Below are positions 21,609-30,070 of a stretch of 64,000 nucleotides of DNA, piece by piece (the stretch's first letter is position 1; every line of letters starts with the position of its first letter). The DNA is taken from NCBI RefSeq assembly GCF_008017545.1, contig NZ_VRTZ01000002.1, forward strand, positions 744,001-808,000, in the 5' to 3' direction. A model generated the notes under the pieces. That model did no database searches and was not told the origin of the DNA. It saw only the letters and a list, made by a program, of their open reading frames with translations. Source of the DNA: Homoserinibacter sp. GY 40078 (lineage in GTDB: Bacteria; Actinomycetota; Actinomycetes; Actinomycetales; Microbacteriaceae). A program made the translations under genes and the position numbers.

Positions 21609-22226
21609 TCAGTCGGCCGAGCGACGAGCCGCCAGCTTGTCCGCACCCCACCACGCGGCGGGAAGCAGGAGGGCGGCGATGACGGCCTTGATGATGCCGC
21701 CGACGATGAAGGGGTAGACACCCCACTCGAGCGCCTCGGTGAAGCTCGCCCCGAGCACGACCGCCAGCCACGGCACCCCGATGGCGAACACGACGAGCGA
21801 TCCGCCGATGAAGGTCGCGAGCGCCTTCAGGAACTTGCGGTCCCAGGTGCGCTCCGAGAGCCACCCCACGAAAGCAGCGGCGGGGATGAAGCCGATGATG
21901 TACCCGAAGCTCGGAGCGGCCACCGCCGCGAGACCCGTGAGGTGCGAGCCGTCCGGGTTCGGTGCGTAGAAGGGGAGACCGGCGAAGCCGAGGATCATGT
22001 AGAGGAGCAAGGCCGAGCCGCCGCGTACCGCGCCCAGGGTCGCGCCGACGAGGAGCACCGCGAGAGTCTGGCCCGTGATCGGCACGGGCCACAGCGGAAT
22101 CTCGACCTGAGCGAGCAGGGCCGTGAAGAGGGCTCCGCCGACCACGAGGGCGATGTCGGTGACGATGCCGCGCGGGATCACGCGATCGGCGAGAACGAGA
22201 CGGGAAGACGGGGAGATCGCGGTCAT
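21609..22226 (-). CDS. bioY: Biotin transporter BioY (ECF S-component)
   Basis: This 205-residue membrane protein is the substrate-binding component of a biotin ECF transporter. Five to six hydrophobic helices are visible, with the family signature WPVPITGQTLAVLLVGATLG and FAGLPFYAP. The frame is open further up, but ATG at 22226 behind CGAAGGACACC gives the usual N terminus. No bioM/bioN (ATPase/T-component) is adjacent, so it either works alone or uses a shared module elsewhere. Confidence 0.93.
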   Translation of the reverse strand: MTAISPSSRLVLADRVIPRGIVTDIALVVGGALFTALLAQVEIPLWPVPITGQTLAVLLVGATLGAVRGGSALLLYMILGFAGLPFYAPNPDGSHLTGLAAVAAPSFGYIIGFIPAAAFVGWLSERTWDRKFLKALATFIGGSLVVFAIGVPWLAVVLGASFTEALEWGVYPFIVGGIIKAVIAALLLPAAWWGADKLAARRSAD

Positions 22227-22275
22227 GGTGTCCTTCGGTCGGTCCGATGCGGAATGGGCGCGCACGCCCTCCGGT

Positions 22276-22281
22276 TAGACT
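22276..22281 (+). promoter_or_regulatory. Candidate -10 for the ABC-F gene
   Basis: TAGACT lies 59 bases before the GTG start of the ABC-F gene, within the 114-base divergent region shared with bioY. Confidence 0.4.
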
Positions 22282-22340
22282 AGCGGGCCGGCGTATCCGC
22301 CCCACCTGTTCCCATCCTCCCGAAGAAACGGACCCCTTCT

Positions 22341-23939
22341 GTGCTCGCCGTGCATGATCTCGAGATCCGCGTCGGCGCACGCCTCCTCATGGAGAACGTG
22401 GCCTTCCGCGTCGACGCGGGCGACAAGATCGGCCTTGTGGGTCGCAACGGTGCCGGCAAGACGACGCTCACCAAGACGCTCGCGGGGGAGACCCTGCCGA
22501 GCGGAGGGCGGATCGACCGGACAGGTGAGATCGGATACCTGCCCCAGGACCCGCGGTCCGGCGACCCGGAGGACACCGCACGCACCCGGATCCTCGACGC
22601 GCGCGGGCTCGGTCACGTGGTCGCCCAGCTGCGGCAGGCGACTCTCGACATGGCGAGCACCGATGCCTCGGTCAGCGAGGCCGCGATGTCGCGATATGGA
22701 CGGCTCGAGGACCGCTTCCTCTCGCTCGGCGGGTACGCCGCGGAGGCCGAGGCGGCCGCCATCGCCTCGAACCTCGCTCTGCCTGATCGGATCCTCGACC
22801 AGCAGTTGAAGACGCTCTCGGGCGGGCAGCGACGCCGGATCGAGTTGGCTCGCATCCTCTTCTCGGGCGCGGACACGATGATCCTCGATGAGCCGACCAA
22901 CCACCTCGACGCCGATTCGGTCGTGTGGTTGCGCGAGTTCCTGAAGACCTACCCGGGCGGAGTCATCGTGATCTCGCACGACGTCGATCTCGTCGAGGAG
23001 GTCGTCAACAAAGTCTTCTACCTCGACGCGAACCGTCAGGTCATCGACATCTACAACATGGGCTGGCGGCACTACCTGCGCCAGCGCGAGGCCGACCAGG
23101 AACGCCGCAAGAAGGAGCGCGCCAACGCCGAGAAGAAGGCGACCGCACTTCAGACACAGGCGGCGAAGTTCGGCGCCAAGGCGACCAAGGCTGCCGCTGC
23201 GCACCAGATGATGGCCCGCGCGGAGAAGCTGCTCTCGGGCCTCGAGGACGAACGCCAGGTGGATCGCGTGGCGAAGCTCCGGTTCCCGGACCCCGCCCCC
23301 TGTGGCCGCACGCCGCTCAAGGCGGAAGACCTGTCGAAGTCGTACGGATCGCTCGAGATCTTCACCGCCGTCGATCTCGCGATCGACCGGGGCTCGAAGG
23401 TCGTCGTCCTCGGGCTCAACGGCGCGGGCAAGACGACGCTGCTGCGCATCCTCGCGGGAGTCGACCGCGCCGACACGGGTCACGTCGAGCCCGGTCACGG
23501 TCTCCGGATCGGCTACTACGCCCAGGAACACGAGACGATCGACGTGAAGCGCACCGTGTTGCAGAACATGGTCGCTGCGTCTCCCAACCTCACCGAGACC
23601 GAGGCGCGGAAGGTGCTCGGCTCATTCCTCTTCACGGGCGACGACGGCCACAAGCTCGCCGGAGTGCTCTCCGGCGGCGAGAAGACGCGTCTCGCGCTCG
23701 CGATGATCGTGGTCTCGGGGGCGAACGTGCTGCTGCTCGACGAGCCGACGAACAACCTCGACCCCGCTTCGCGGGACGAGATCCTCGGTGCTCTTGCGGG
23801 ATACACCGGGGCCGTCGTGCTCGTCTCGCACGACGAAGGCGCGGTGGAGGCGCTCAATCCGGAGCGCGTCCTGATCCTGCCGGACGGCGTCGAGGACCAC
23901 TGGAACCCGGGCTACGCCGAGCTCATCTCGATCTCGTAG
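22341..23939 (+). CDS. ABC-F family ATPase (ribosome-associated type)
   Basis: This 532-residue soluble protein has two ABC ATPase domains and no membrane segments, as in ABC-F translation factors. Domain 1 has GRNGAGKTTLTK, LSGGQRRRIELARILF and MILDEPTNHLDAD; domain 2 has GLNGAGKTTLLRIL, LSGGEKTRLALAMI and LLLDEPTNNLDP. Between them (about residues 240-310) is a charged, lysine/alanine-rich linker where ABC-F proteins carry the P-site tRNA interaction motif. Whether it acts in general translation or antibiotic protection cannot be told from sequence. It is convergent with the SURF1 operon. Confidence 0.93.
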   Translation: MLAVHDLEIRVGARLLMENVAFRVDAGDKIGLVGRNGAGKTTLTKTLAGETLPSGGRIDRTGEIGYLPQDPRSGDPEDTARTRILDARGLGHVVAQLRQATLDMASTDASVSEAAMSRYGRLEDRFLSLGGYAAEAEAAAIASNLALPDRILDQQLKTLSGGQRRRIELARILFSGADTMILDEPTNHLDADSVVWLREFLKTYPGGVIVISHDVDLVEEVVNKVFYLDANRQVIDIYNMGWRHYLRQREADQERRKKERANAEKKATALQTQAAKFGAKATKAAAAHQMMARAEKLLSGLEDERQVDRVAKLRFPDPAPCGRTPLKAEDLSKSYGSLEIFTAVDLAIDRGSKVVVLGLNGAGKTTLLRILAGVDRADTGHVEPGHGLRIGYYAQEHETIDVKRTVLQNMVAASPNLTETEARKVLGSFLFTGDDGHKLAGVLSGGEKTRLALAMIVVSGANVLLLDEPTNNLDPASRDEILGALAGYTGAVVLVSHDEGAVEALNPERVLILPDGVEDHWNPGYAELISIS

Positions 23940-23946
23940 CGCGGGG

Positions 23947-24783
23947 TCAGCGCTCGAGGCGGTCGAGGATCGCGTCCTCGACGTCTGCATCGGCGTGCTC
24001 GCGTCGAGGGGCACGCGCCGCCGCCTGCTCCTCGGCCGGCAGCGCCGCGATCCGCCGCTCCCGCCGCCACGCCCAGAACAGTCCGACGAAGGCGAGCACG
24101 CCGAACGCGATCCACTGCAGGGCGTAGGAGAGGTGGGGCCCCTCGTCCTCAGCCGGACGCTCGGCCGCGAGCGGCGCAACCGCCGGCGCGGGGTCCTCGC
24201 TCACGAGCGCGCCGTAGGCGGACTCGTACGTCGCTGCGTCAAGGTCGTCGAGCATCGTCGGAACGTGGATCGAGGGGATCTGCCCGTCGGGGGCGCTGCG
24301 ACCCGGCAGCTCGGGCTCCGAGGGTCGCAGCCGCGCGACGACCTCGACGTGCCCGGATGGCGGCGTCGGCACCGCATCCGGCAGCGCGTCTTCGCCGTCT
24401 CCGAGCGGGAGCCACCCGCGGTCGACGATCACCACTGTGCCGTCGTCCTGCAGAAGAGGAATCAGCTGCTCGAATCCCGGTGAGCCATTCCGCACACGAT
24501 TGCGGACGAGCACCTGGTCCTCGGCGAGATACTCACCCTGGAGCACGACCGGCGTCCACTCGGCATCGACGTCCCAGACATCATCCGGGAGAACCTCTGC
24601 GATCGGACGCGGATCGGCGTCGTAATTGGCCTCGATGCGAGCGATCTCGGAAACCGCCTCGGCCCGTCTCGACCACTGCCACCACGAGAGCAACCCGCAG
24701 GCGAGAGCGAAGACGATCGTGAGCGCAAGGTAGGCGCCCCAGCGGCGCCACCCCACGACGGGCGCGGTGACGGACTCGCTCAT
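23947..24783 (-). CDS. SURF1 family cytochrome oxidase assembly protein
   Basis: This 278-residue protein has the SURF1 layout: one N-terminal transmembrane helix (about residues 15-35, ending LLSWWQW), a periplasmic-side domain, and a second helix near residues 220-240. The motifs VLVRNRVRNGSPGF and VIVDRGWLP are typical. SURF1 helps insert heme A into cytochrome aa3, matching ctaA and ctaB elsewhere in the window. ATG at 24783 overlaps the stop of the preceding gene in ATGA. Confidence 0.92.
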   Translation of the reverse strand: MSESVTAPVVGWRRWGAYLALTIVFALACGLLSWWQWSRRAEAVSEIARIEANYDADPRPIAEVLPDDVWDVDAEWTPVVLQGEYLAEDQVLVRNRVRNGSPGFEQLIPLLQDDGTVVIVDRGWLPLGDGEDALPDAVPTPPSGHVEVVARLRPSEPELPGRSAPDGQIPSIHVPTMLDDLDAATYESAYGALVSEDPAPAVAPLAAERPAEDEGPHLSYALQWIAFGVLAFVGLFWAWRRERRIAALPAEEQAAARAPRREHADADVEDAILDRLER

Positions 24784-25013
24784 GCCGGGTCCGGCACACT
24801 CTCGAGCGGGACATCGACCGCCGAGACGGCGACCGGGAACCCGCGACTCGAGAGATACGCGGCGAGTGTCTCGCGATGCGTCGGGCACGCCAGCCACACC
24901 TTCACGCGTTCCGGCCCGTGGATGCGAGGGTTCCGCCAGTTCACCCGGAACTCGGCCCCCGCGGTGCATCCGGCCGAGGAGCAGCGCATCCCCGGATCGC
25001 CGATGCCGATCAC
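24780..25013 (-). CDS. Small protein with Cys/His zinc-site pattern, function unknown
   Basis: This 77-residue protein is not one I can name. It has a C-x4-C pair near the N terminus (RCSSAGCTAG) and C-x2-H further on (LACPTHRETL), suggesting a small zinc-binding fold. GTG at 25013 is chosen because it overlaps the upstream DUF3099 stop in GTGA; its own stop overlaps the SURF1 start. The tight DUF3099 / this gene / SURF1 coupling suggests a link to membrane or oxidase biogenesis, but that is inference. Confidence 0.75.
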   Translation of the reverse strand: MIGIGDPGMRCSSAGCTAGAEFRVNWRNPRIHGPERVKVWLACPTHRETLAAYLSSRGFPVAVSAVDVPLESVPDPA

Positions 25014-25210
25014 TGTCCGGCCTCCTCGCCGTCCTGACGCACGACCGCGCCCGGACGTGAGACGGAACTCCTGCGCATTCCTCCCGCGGTGTTCGCCACG
25101 ATCACCGCGAAATACGGCAGGAAGATCGCTCCCGCGGCGGGCAGGAGGAGCCACCAGCCCCGTACGAAGATGCACAGCACGAGGCAGATCACGCGGATGC
25201 CCATCATCAC
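25010..25210 (-). CDS. DUF3099 family membrane protein
   Basis: This is a small DUF3099 membrane protein with two hydrophobic helices (IRVICLVLCIFVRGWWLLL, then AGAIFLPYFAVIVANTAGG). The first standard start codon is GTG at 25210, giving 66 residues. However, the family pattern continues in frame upstream: SPEAERRFRTITYL precedes the helix, as I recall for other DUF3099 proteins. No ATG, GTG or TTG exists between that GTG and the in-frame stop at 25307-25309. An ATC at 25297 lies six bases after a TAGGCT -10 on this strand and would give 95 residues. It heads the SURF1 operon. Confidence 0.75.
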   Translation of the reverse strand: MMMGIRVICLVLCIFVRGWWLLLPAAGAIFLPYFAVIVANTAGGMRRSSVSRPGAVVRQDGEEAGQ

Positions 25211-25303
25211 GAGGTAGGTGATCGTGCGGAATCGCCGCTCGGCCTCGGGGGACTGCGGTAGCTCGGTAACCGTGTGGACGGTGCGACGACTGGCGATGAA
25301 TCC

Positions 25304-25309
25304 AGCCTA
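25304..25309 (-). promoter_or_regulatory. Probable -10 of the DUF3099-SURF1 operon
   Basis: TAGGCT on the minus strand, identical to the fabG -10 hexamer 14 bases away on the other strand. Six bases separate it from an in-frame ATC that may be the true DUF3099 start. Confidence 0.5.
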
Positions 25310-25323
25310 CGCGTCTCCGCCGG

Positions 25324-25329
25324 TAGGCT
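25324..25329 (+). promoter_or_regulatory. Probable leaderless promoter of fabG
   Basis: TAGGCT, then 8 bases, then the fabG ATG. There is no room for a ribosome-binding site if transcription starts at the usual distance. Confidence 0.5.
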
Positions 25330-25337
25330 CCTGAGTC

Positions 25338-26045
25338 ATGACTTCACGCACCGTCCTCGTCACCGGCGGCAACCGCGGTATCGGCTATTCGATCGCCGCC
25401 GAGTTCATCGCCCAGGGCCACCGGGTGGCCGTCACCGCTCGATCCGGCGAGGGTCCGGAGGGCGCTCTGACGGTGCGGGCGGACGTCACCGACGCCGCGT
25501 CCGTCGATGCCGCGTTCACCGAGGTGGAGCAGAAGCTCGGACCCGTGGAGGTGGTGGTCGCCAACGCCGGGATCACGCGCGACACTCTGCTGATGCGCAT
25601 GAGCGACGAGGACTTCACCGAGGTGCTCGACACGAACCTCTCGGGCGCGTTCCGCGTGGTGAAGCGTGCGTCGAAGGGGATGCTCAAGGCCCGCTTCGGC
25701 CGCGTCGTGCTCATCTCGAGCGTCGTGGGGCTGCTCGGAAGCGCGGGCCAGGTGAACTACGCCGCGTCGAAGTCCGGCCTCGTGGGCATCGCGCGGTCGC
25801 TCACCCGCGAGCTCGGCGCGCGCGGCATCACCGCGAATGTCGTCGCCCCGGGTTTCATCGAGACCGACATGACTGCGGAGCTGCCCGAGGAGCAGCAGAA
25901 GCAGTACCTCGCCCAGATTCCCGCCGGCCGCTTCGCCACACCGACGGAGGTCGCGCGCGTGGTCACGTGGTTGGCCTCCGACGACGCCGGGTACATCTCG
26001 GGCGCCGTGATCCCCGTCGACGGCGGCCTCGGGATGGGCCACTAG
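25338..26045 (+). CDS. fabG: 3-oxoacyl-ACP reductase (FabG-like SDR)
   Basis: This 235-residue short-chain dehydrogenase has TGGNRGIG (NADP binding, residues 9-16), the NAG motif, and the Ser-Tyr-x3-Lys triad (ISSVVG and YAASK). It resembles FabG, which reduces 3-oxoacyl-ACP in fatty acid elongation, and ends with the usual GAVIPVDGGLGMGH. In mycobacteria the fabG1 gene is followed by inhA; here it is alone, convergent with serB. A different SDR substrate cannot be excluded. Confidence 0.88.
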   Translation: MTSRTVLVTGGNRGIGYSIAAEFIAQGHRVAVTARSGEGPEGALTVRADVTDAASVDAAFTEVEQKLGPVEVVVANAGITRDTLLMRMSDEDFTEVLDTNLSGAFRVVKRASKGMLKARFGRVVLISSVVGLLGSAGQVNYAASKSGLVGIARSLTRELGARGITANVVAPGFIETDMTAELPEEQQKQYLAQIPAGRFATPTEVARVVTWLASDDAGYISGAVIPVDGGLGMGH

Positions 26046-26683
26046 CTCCGCGGCAGGCCCATCAGGGGCAGCAGCATCGACAGGTCGCGCACGTCGAGCA
26101 GCACGTCCGCCACATCGCGGACCGGGGCCTTCGCATCGAACCCCACTGAGAGACCAGCAAGCGCCATCATGGGCAGGTCGTTCGCACCGTCGCCGACCGC
26201 GAGCGTCTGAGCGAGCGGGATGCCGTGCTCGTCCGCCCACTCGCGGAGCGCATCCGCCTTCGCGGGCGCGTCGATCACGGGCGGGACGACCTGACCCGTC
26301 AGCACGCCATCGGCGATCTCGAGACGATTGGCGCGCCAATGGTCGAGCCCCAGATGCGCCGCGAGCGGGTCGATCACCTCGTGAAAGCCCCCCGACACGA
26401 CGGCGACCTTGCCGCCTGCGCGATGCACACCGTCGACCAGTTCCGGCACGCCGCGAGTCACCGTGATCCGGCGCCCGACCTCCGCGAAGACGGACTCCGG
26501 CAGACCCGCGAGCGTGGCGACCCGTTCGCGCAGGCTCTCGGCGAAGTCCAGCTCGCCGTTCATGGCACGCAGGGTGACCTCCGCCACAGCGTCGCGGGAT
26601 CCGGCGGCGTCGGCGAGGAGTTCGATCACCTCGTCCTCGATGAGCGTGGAGTCGACATCGAGCACGACGAGGAAGCGGGCCAT
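26042..26683 (-). CDS. serB: Phosphoserine phosphatase
   Basis: This 213-residue HAD-family enzyme removes phosphate from phosphoserine, the last step of serine synthesis. Motif I is VLDVDSTLIEDEV (with E adjacent, typical for SerB), motif II VVSGGFHEV, and motifs III/IV are in PAKADAL and VGDGANDLPMM. It lacks an N-terminal ACT domain. Its TAG stop overlaps the fabG TAG stop in a CTAG tetranucleotide. glgC lies 40 bases upstream on the same strand. Confidence 0.93.
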   Translation of the reverse strand: MARFLVVLDVDSTLIEDEVIELLADAAGSRDAVAEVTLRAMNGELDFAESLRERVATLAGLPESVFAEVGRRITVTRGVPELVDGVHRAGGKVAVVSGGFHEVIDPLAAHLGLDHWRANRLEIADGVLTGQVVPPVIDAPAKADALREWADEHGIPLAQTLAVGDGANDLPMMALAGLSVGFDAKAPVRDVADVLLDVRDLSMLLPLMGLPRS

Positions 26684-26723
26684 GGGGGCGAAGATCTCCG
26701 AGCTCGTGAGGGGGTGAGGCGCG

Positions 26724-27965
26724 TCAGTCGACGTGGACGCCCTTGCCCACGACCGTGATGCCCGACTCGGTCACCGTGAAGCCGCGGAGGCGATCCGCGT
26801 CGTGGTCCACACCCACACTCGCGCCGGGTGCGACGACGACGTCCTTGTCGAGAATAGCGCGCTGCACCGTCGCGTCTGCGCCGATCGTCGCCCGCTCGAA
26901 CACGACCGAATCGGTCACGTGCGCGCCCGAGTCGATGCTGACCCACGGGCCGAGCACGACGCGCTCGATGTGCCCACCCGACACGACGCATCCGAGCGAC
27001 ACGATCGAATCGATCGCCGTGCCGATCTGGTCCCGCCCGTCGCGCACGAACTTGGCGGGGGGCGAGTTGAGCTGCTGGCTGTAGATCGGCCAGTCCCTGT
27101 TGTAGAGGTTGAACACCGGGAGCGCCGAGATGAGGTCCTGGTGGGCCTCGAAGAAGGAGTCGATCGTCCCCACGTCGCGCCAGTAGAAGCGGTCGCGATC
27201 CGTGGAACCGGGCACCTCGTTGCGATTGAGGTCGTAGACGGACGCCTCACCGCGCGCCACGAAATCGGGCACGATGTCCCCGCCCATGTCGTGGTTGGAA
27301 TCGGCGCGCGCCCCGTCGCGCTGCACGGCGTCGATCAGCACGTCGGCATCGAAGACGTAGTTGCCCATCGAGGCGAGGATCTCGCCGGGGGAGTCGGCGA
27401 GCCCGACGGCGTCCTTCGGCTTCTCGAGGAAGGCGGCGATGCGGGTCGGGTCGGACTCGTCGACCTCGATCACCCCGAACTGGTCGGCGAGACCGATCGG
27501 CTGCCGGATCGCCGCGACGGTGACTCCTGCGCCCGACTCGATGTGCGCCTGGATCATCTGGCTGAAGTCCATGCGGTAGACGTGGTCCGCACCGACCACG
27601 ACCACGATGTCGGGCTTCTCGTCGAGGAGCAGATTCAGGCTCTGCAGGATCGCATCCGCCGAACCCGAGAACCAGCGCTTGCCGAGGCGCTGTTGAGCGG
27701 GGACGGACGCCACGTAGGCGCCGAGCATTCCCGGGAGGCGCCATGTCTGCGAGACGTGTCTGTCGAGCGAGTGCGACTTGTACTGCGTGAGCACGACGAT
27801 CTGCTGCAGCCCCGAGTTGATGAGGTTCGAGAGTGCGAAATCGATGAGACGGTAGCCCCCGGCGAAGGGGACCGCGGGCTTGGCGCGGTCGGCGGTGAGG
27901 GGCATCAGTCGCTTCCCCTCGCCGCCGGCGAGGACGATGCCGAAGATCTTGGGCGCTGTTGCCAT
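26724..27965 (-). CDS. glgC: Glucose-1-phosphate adenylyltransferase
   Basis: This 413-residue enzyme makes ADP-glucose from glucose 1-phosphate and ATP. The nucleotidyltransferase motif [20 protein letters not shown] is at the N terminus, followed by [10 protein letters not shown] and the YRMDFSQMI block; a C-terminal beta-helix repeat region follows. It is divergent from glgA across 47 bases, the same arrangement as glgC and Rv1212c in Mycobacterium tuberculosis. Confidence 0.97.
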   Translation of the reverse strand: MATAPKIFGIVLAGGEGKRLMPLTADRAKPAVPFAGGYRLIDFALSNLINSGLQQIVVLTQYKSHSLDRHVSQTWRLPGMLGAYVASVPAQQRLGKRWFSGSADAILQSLNLLLDEKPDIVVVVGADHVYRMDFSQMIQAHIESGAGVTVAAIRQPIGLADQFGVIEVDESDPTRIAAFLEKPKDAVGLADSPGEILASMGNYVFDADVLIDAVQRDGARADSNHDMGGDIVPDFVARGEASVYDLNRNEVPGSTDRDRFYWRDVGTIDSFFEAHQDLISALPVFNLYNRDWPIYSQQLNSPPAKFVRDGRDQIGTAIDSIVSLGCVVSGGHIERVVLGPWVSIDSGAHVTDSVVFERATIGADATVQRAILDKDVVVAPGASVGVDHDADRLRGFTVTESGITVVGKGVHVD

Positions 27966-27971
27966 GGATCA

Positions 27972-27977
27972 ACAGTA
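27972..27977 (-). promoter_or_regulatory. Probable leaderless promoter of glgC
   Basis: On the minus strand TACTGT is followed by 6 bases and the glgC ATG. Confidence 0.45.
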
Positions 27978-27998
27978 GGCGAGCACAGGGGGGTGTAC

Positions 27999-28004
27999 TA
28001 GCGT
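27999..28004 (+). promoter_or_regulatory. Probable leaderless promoter of glgA
   Basis: TAGCGT, then 8 bases, then the glgA ATG. It lies 21 bases from the opposing glgC -10, so the two promoters must share most of their upstream DNA. Confidence 0.45.
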
Positions 28005-28012
28005 CGACAGGC

Positions 28013-29197
28013 ATGCGAGTCGATGTTCTGAGCCGTGAGTATCCGCCCGAGGTCTATGGGGGAGCGGGAGTCCACGTGGCAGAGCTCGTCGCGGCACTCC
28101 GGCGCGATGTCGACGTCGTCGTGCGGTGCTTCGGCCTTCCTCGCGACGAGGCGCACAGCTACGCCTACCTCGTGCCTCCGCAGCTCACCTCCGCCAACCC
28201 GGCCCTCGCGACTCTCGGCGTCGACCTGCAGATGGCGCAGGACGTCGAGGGCGCCGACATCGTGCATTCGCACACCTGGTACGCGAACGGCGCCGGCCAC
28301 CTCGCGAAGCTGCTGCACGGCATCCCGCATGTCGTGACCGCGCACTCGCTCGAGCCGCTGCGCCCCTGGAAGGCGGAGCAGCTGGGCGGCGGATACCGTA
28401 TCTCGAGTTGGATCGAGAAGACGGCCTTCGAGGCCGCCGACGCGGTCATCGCGGTGAGCGCCGGGATGCGCGCGGACATCCTGCGGAGCTACCCCGCGAT
28501 CGAGCCGGATCGCGTGCACGTCGTGCACAACGGCATCGACCTCGAGCGCTGGAAGCCCGTGAACGACGCGGAGGTGCTCGCCCGGCACGGCATCGACCCC
28601 GAGCGACGCTCGGTCGTCTTCGTGGGCCGCATCACGCGGCAGAAGGGCCTGCCGTACCTGCTGGAGGCGGCCCGCCGCCTGGATCCCGACGTGCAGCTCG
28701 TGCTCTGCGCCGGGGCACCCGACACGCCCGAGATCCTCAACGAGGTCCAGCGCGGCGTCGCCGTTCTGCAGCAGGAGCGCGATGGCGTCATCTGGATCGA
28801 GGAGATGCTTCCGCAGCCCGACCTCGCGGCGATCCTCACTTCTGCCACGGTCTTCGTGTGCCCCTCCGTCTACGAGCCCCTCGGCATCGTCAACCTCGAG
28901 GCCATGGCCTGCTCCGTCCCCGTCGTCGGCACGGCGACCGGCGGGATCCCGGAGGTCGTCGCCGACGGGCTCACCGGCCGCCTCGTGCCCATCGAGCAGG
29001 TCGACGACGGCACCGGGACTCCTGTGGATCCGGAGCGGTTCGTCGCGGACCTGGCGCGCATCCTCGGCGAGGTCCTCGCCGATCCGACGGCGGCACGTCT
29101 CATGGGCGAGGCGGGGCGCCTGCGGGCCGAGGCCGAGTTCAGCTGGGCGTCGATCGCCGAGCGCACCCGGGCGGTCTACGACCTCCTTCGCGGCTAG
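28013..29197 (+). CDS. glgA: Glycogen synthase / maltose-1-phosphate synthase (GT4)
   Basis: This 394-residue GT4 glycosyltransferase uses the ADP-glucose made by GlgC. The N terminus has YPPEVYGGAGVHVAEL (the acceptor/donor loop of actinobacterial GlgA) and the C-terminal EX7E motif lies in EPLGIVNLEAMA. Its mycobacterial orthologue makes maltose 1-phosphate (GlgM activity) rather than simple glycogen chains, so either role is possible here. ATG at 28013 is chosen over a longer reading because it gives the canonical MRVDVLSREYPP. The TAG stop lies inside the -10 of the next gene. Confidence 0.93.
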   Translation: MRVDVLSREYPPEVYGGAGVHVAELVAALRRDVDVVVRCFGLPRDEAHSYAYLVPPQLTSANPALATLGVDLQMAQDVEGADIVHSHTWYANGAGHLAKLLHGIPHVVTAHSLEPLRPWKAEQLGGGYRISSWIEKTAFEAADAVIAVSAGMRADILRSYPAIEPDRVHVVHNGIDLERWKPVNDAEVLARHGIDPERRSVVFVGRITRQKGLPYLLEAARRLDPDVQLVLCAGAPDTPEILNEVQRGVAVLQQERDGVIWIEEMLPQPDLAAILTSATVFVCPSVYEPLGIVNLEAMACSVPVVGTATGGIPEVVADGLTGRLVPIEQVDDGTGTPVDPERFVADLARILGEVLADPTAARLMGEAGRLRAEAEFSWASIAERTRAVYDLLRG

Positions 29198-29200
29198 GCT
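29195..29200 (+). promoter_or_regulatory. Probable leaderless promoter of the ABC ATPase gene
   Basis: TAGGCT, whose TAG is the glgA stop codon, is followed by 9 bases and the ATG at 29210. Confidence 0.45.
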
Positions 29201-29209
29201 GGCAGCATC

Positions 29210-30001
29210 ATGGTGCAGGTGCTGCAGCTGGACGACGTCTCGGTCGTCCGCGACGGGAACACGATCCTCGACCACATCGACTGGACGGTCGAGTCCGACG
29301 AACGATGGGTGGTGCTCGGCCCGAACGGGGCGGGCAAGACCACCCTCCTCAACATCCTCTCCGCACATCTGCACCCCACCTCGGGCGTCGCCACGGTGCT
29401 GGGGGAGCGACTCGGGAAGGTCGATGTGTTCGACCTCCGGCCGCGCATCGGTTTCGCCTCGACCGCGATGGCCCGCCGCATCCCGCGCGACGAGACGGTC
29501 TTCGACGTCGTGCTCACGGCGGCGTACTCGGTGACGGGACGCTGGCGCGAAGAGTACGAGGATGTCGACGCGCGTCGCGCGGATCGTGTGATGCGCGAGT
29601 GGCGCCTCGACGCACTGCGCGACCGCCGTTTCGGCACGCTGTCGGACGGCGAGCAGAAGCGCGTGCAGATCGGCCGCTCCGTGATGACCGATCCCGAACT
29701 GTTGCTCCTCGACGAGCCGGCCGCGAGCCTCGACCTCGGATCGCGGGAGGAGCTCGTGCAGTTGCTCGGCGAGTACGCGGCGACCGCCGAGGCGCCGGCG
29801 ATGATCATGGTGACCCACCACGTGGAGGAGATCCCTCAGGGCTTCACACACGCCCTCCTACTCGCGGACGGGCGCGTGCACGCCGCGGGTCCCCTCTCCG
29901 AGGTGATCACAGGAGAGCGTCTCTCGGAGGCCTTCGGGATCGGCCTGGTCGTGTCCACGAGCGAGGACGGCCGTTTCGCCGCACGCGCTCGACACTCCTG
30001 A
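29210..30001 (+). CDS. Soluble ABC transporter ATP-binding protein, orphan
   Basis: This 263-residue single-domain ABC ATPase has Walker A GPNGAGKTTLLN, a signature of the form LSDGEQKRVQIGR and Walker B LLLLDEPAASLD, followed by the switch histidine in MVTHHVEEI. The ABC signature has D in place of the usual second glycine (LSDGE). No permease or binding protein is next to it. It resembles the YlmA-like orphan ATPases; the partner and substrate are unknown. Confidence 0.85.
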   Translation: MVQVLQLDDVSVVRDGNTILDHIDWTVESDERWVVLGPNGAGKTTLLNILSAHLHPTSGVATVLGERLGKVDVFDLRPRIGFASTAMARRIPRDETVFDVVLTAAYSVTGRWREEYEDVDARRADRVMREWRLDALRDRRFGTLSDGEQKRVQIGRSVMTDPELLLLDEPAASLDLGSREELVQLLGEYAATAEAPAMIMVTHHVEEIPQGFTHALLLADGRVHAAGPLSEVITGERLSEAFGIGLVVSTSEDGRFAARARHS

Positions 30002-30010
30002 GTCGTCTGC

Positions 30011-30016
30011 TAGAAT
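30011..30016 (+). promoter_or_regulatory. Probable -10 of rpmE2
   Basis: TAGAAT lies 54 bases before the rpmE2 ATG, giving a leader of about 47 bases. The leader ends with a GAGGT ribosome-binding site. I see no Zur-like palindrome in it. Confidence 0.55.
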
Positions 30017-30070
30017 CGACAGTCGGCCCATCGGCCCGCGAACTTTCCAACCATCCGACTGAGGTACCTC

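Noticed and set aside
29210-30001. The ABC ATPase as part of a sugar importer with glgA
   Set aside because: No permease or binding-protein gene is adjacent, and it seems to have its own promoter, so linkage to glgA function is unsupported.
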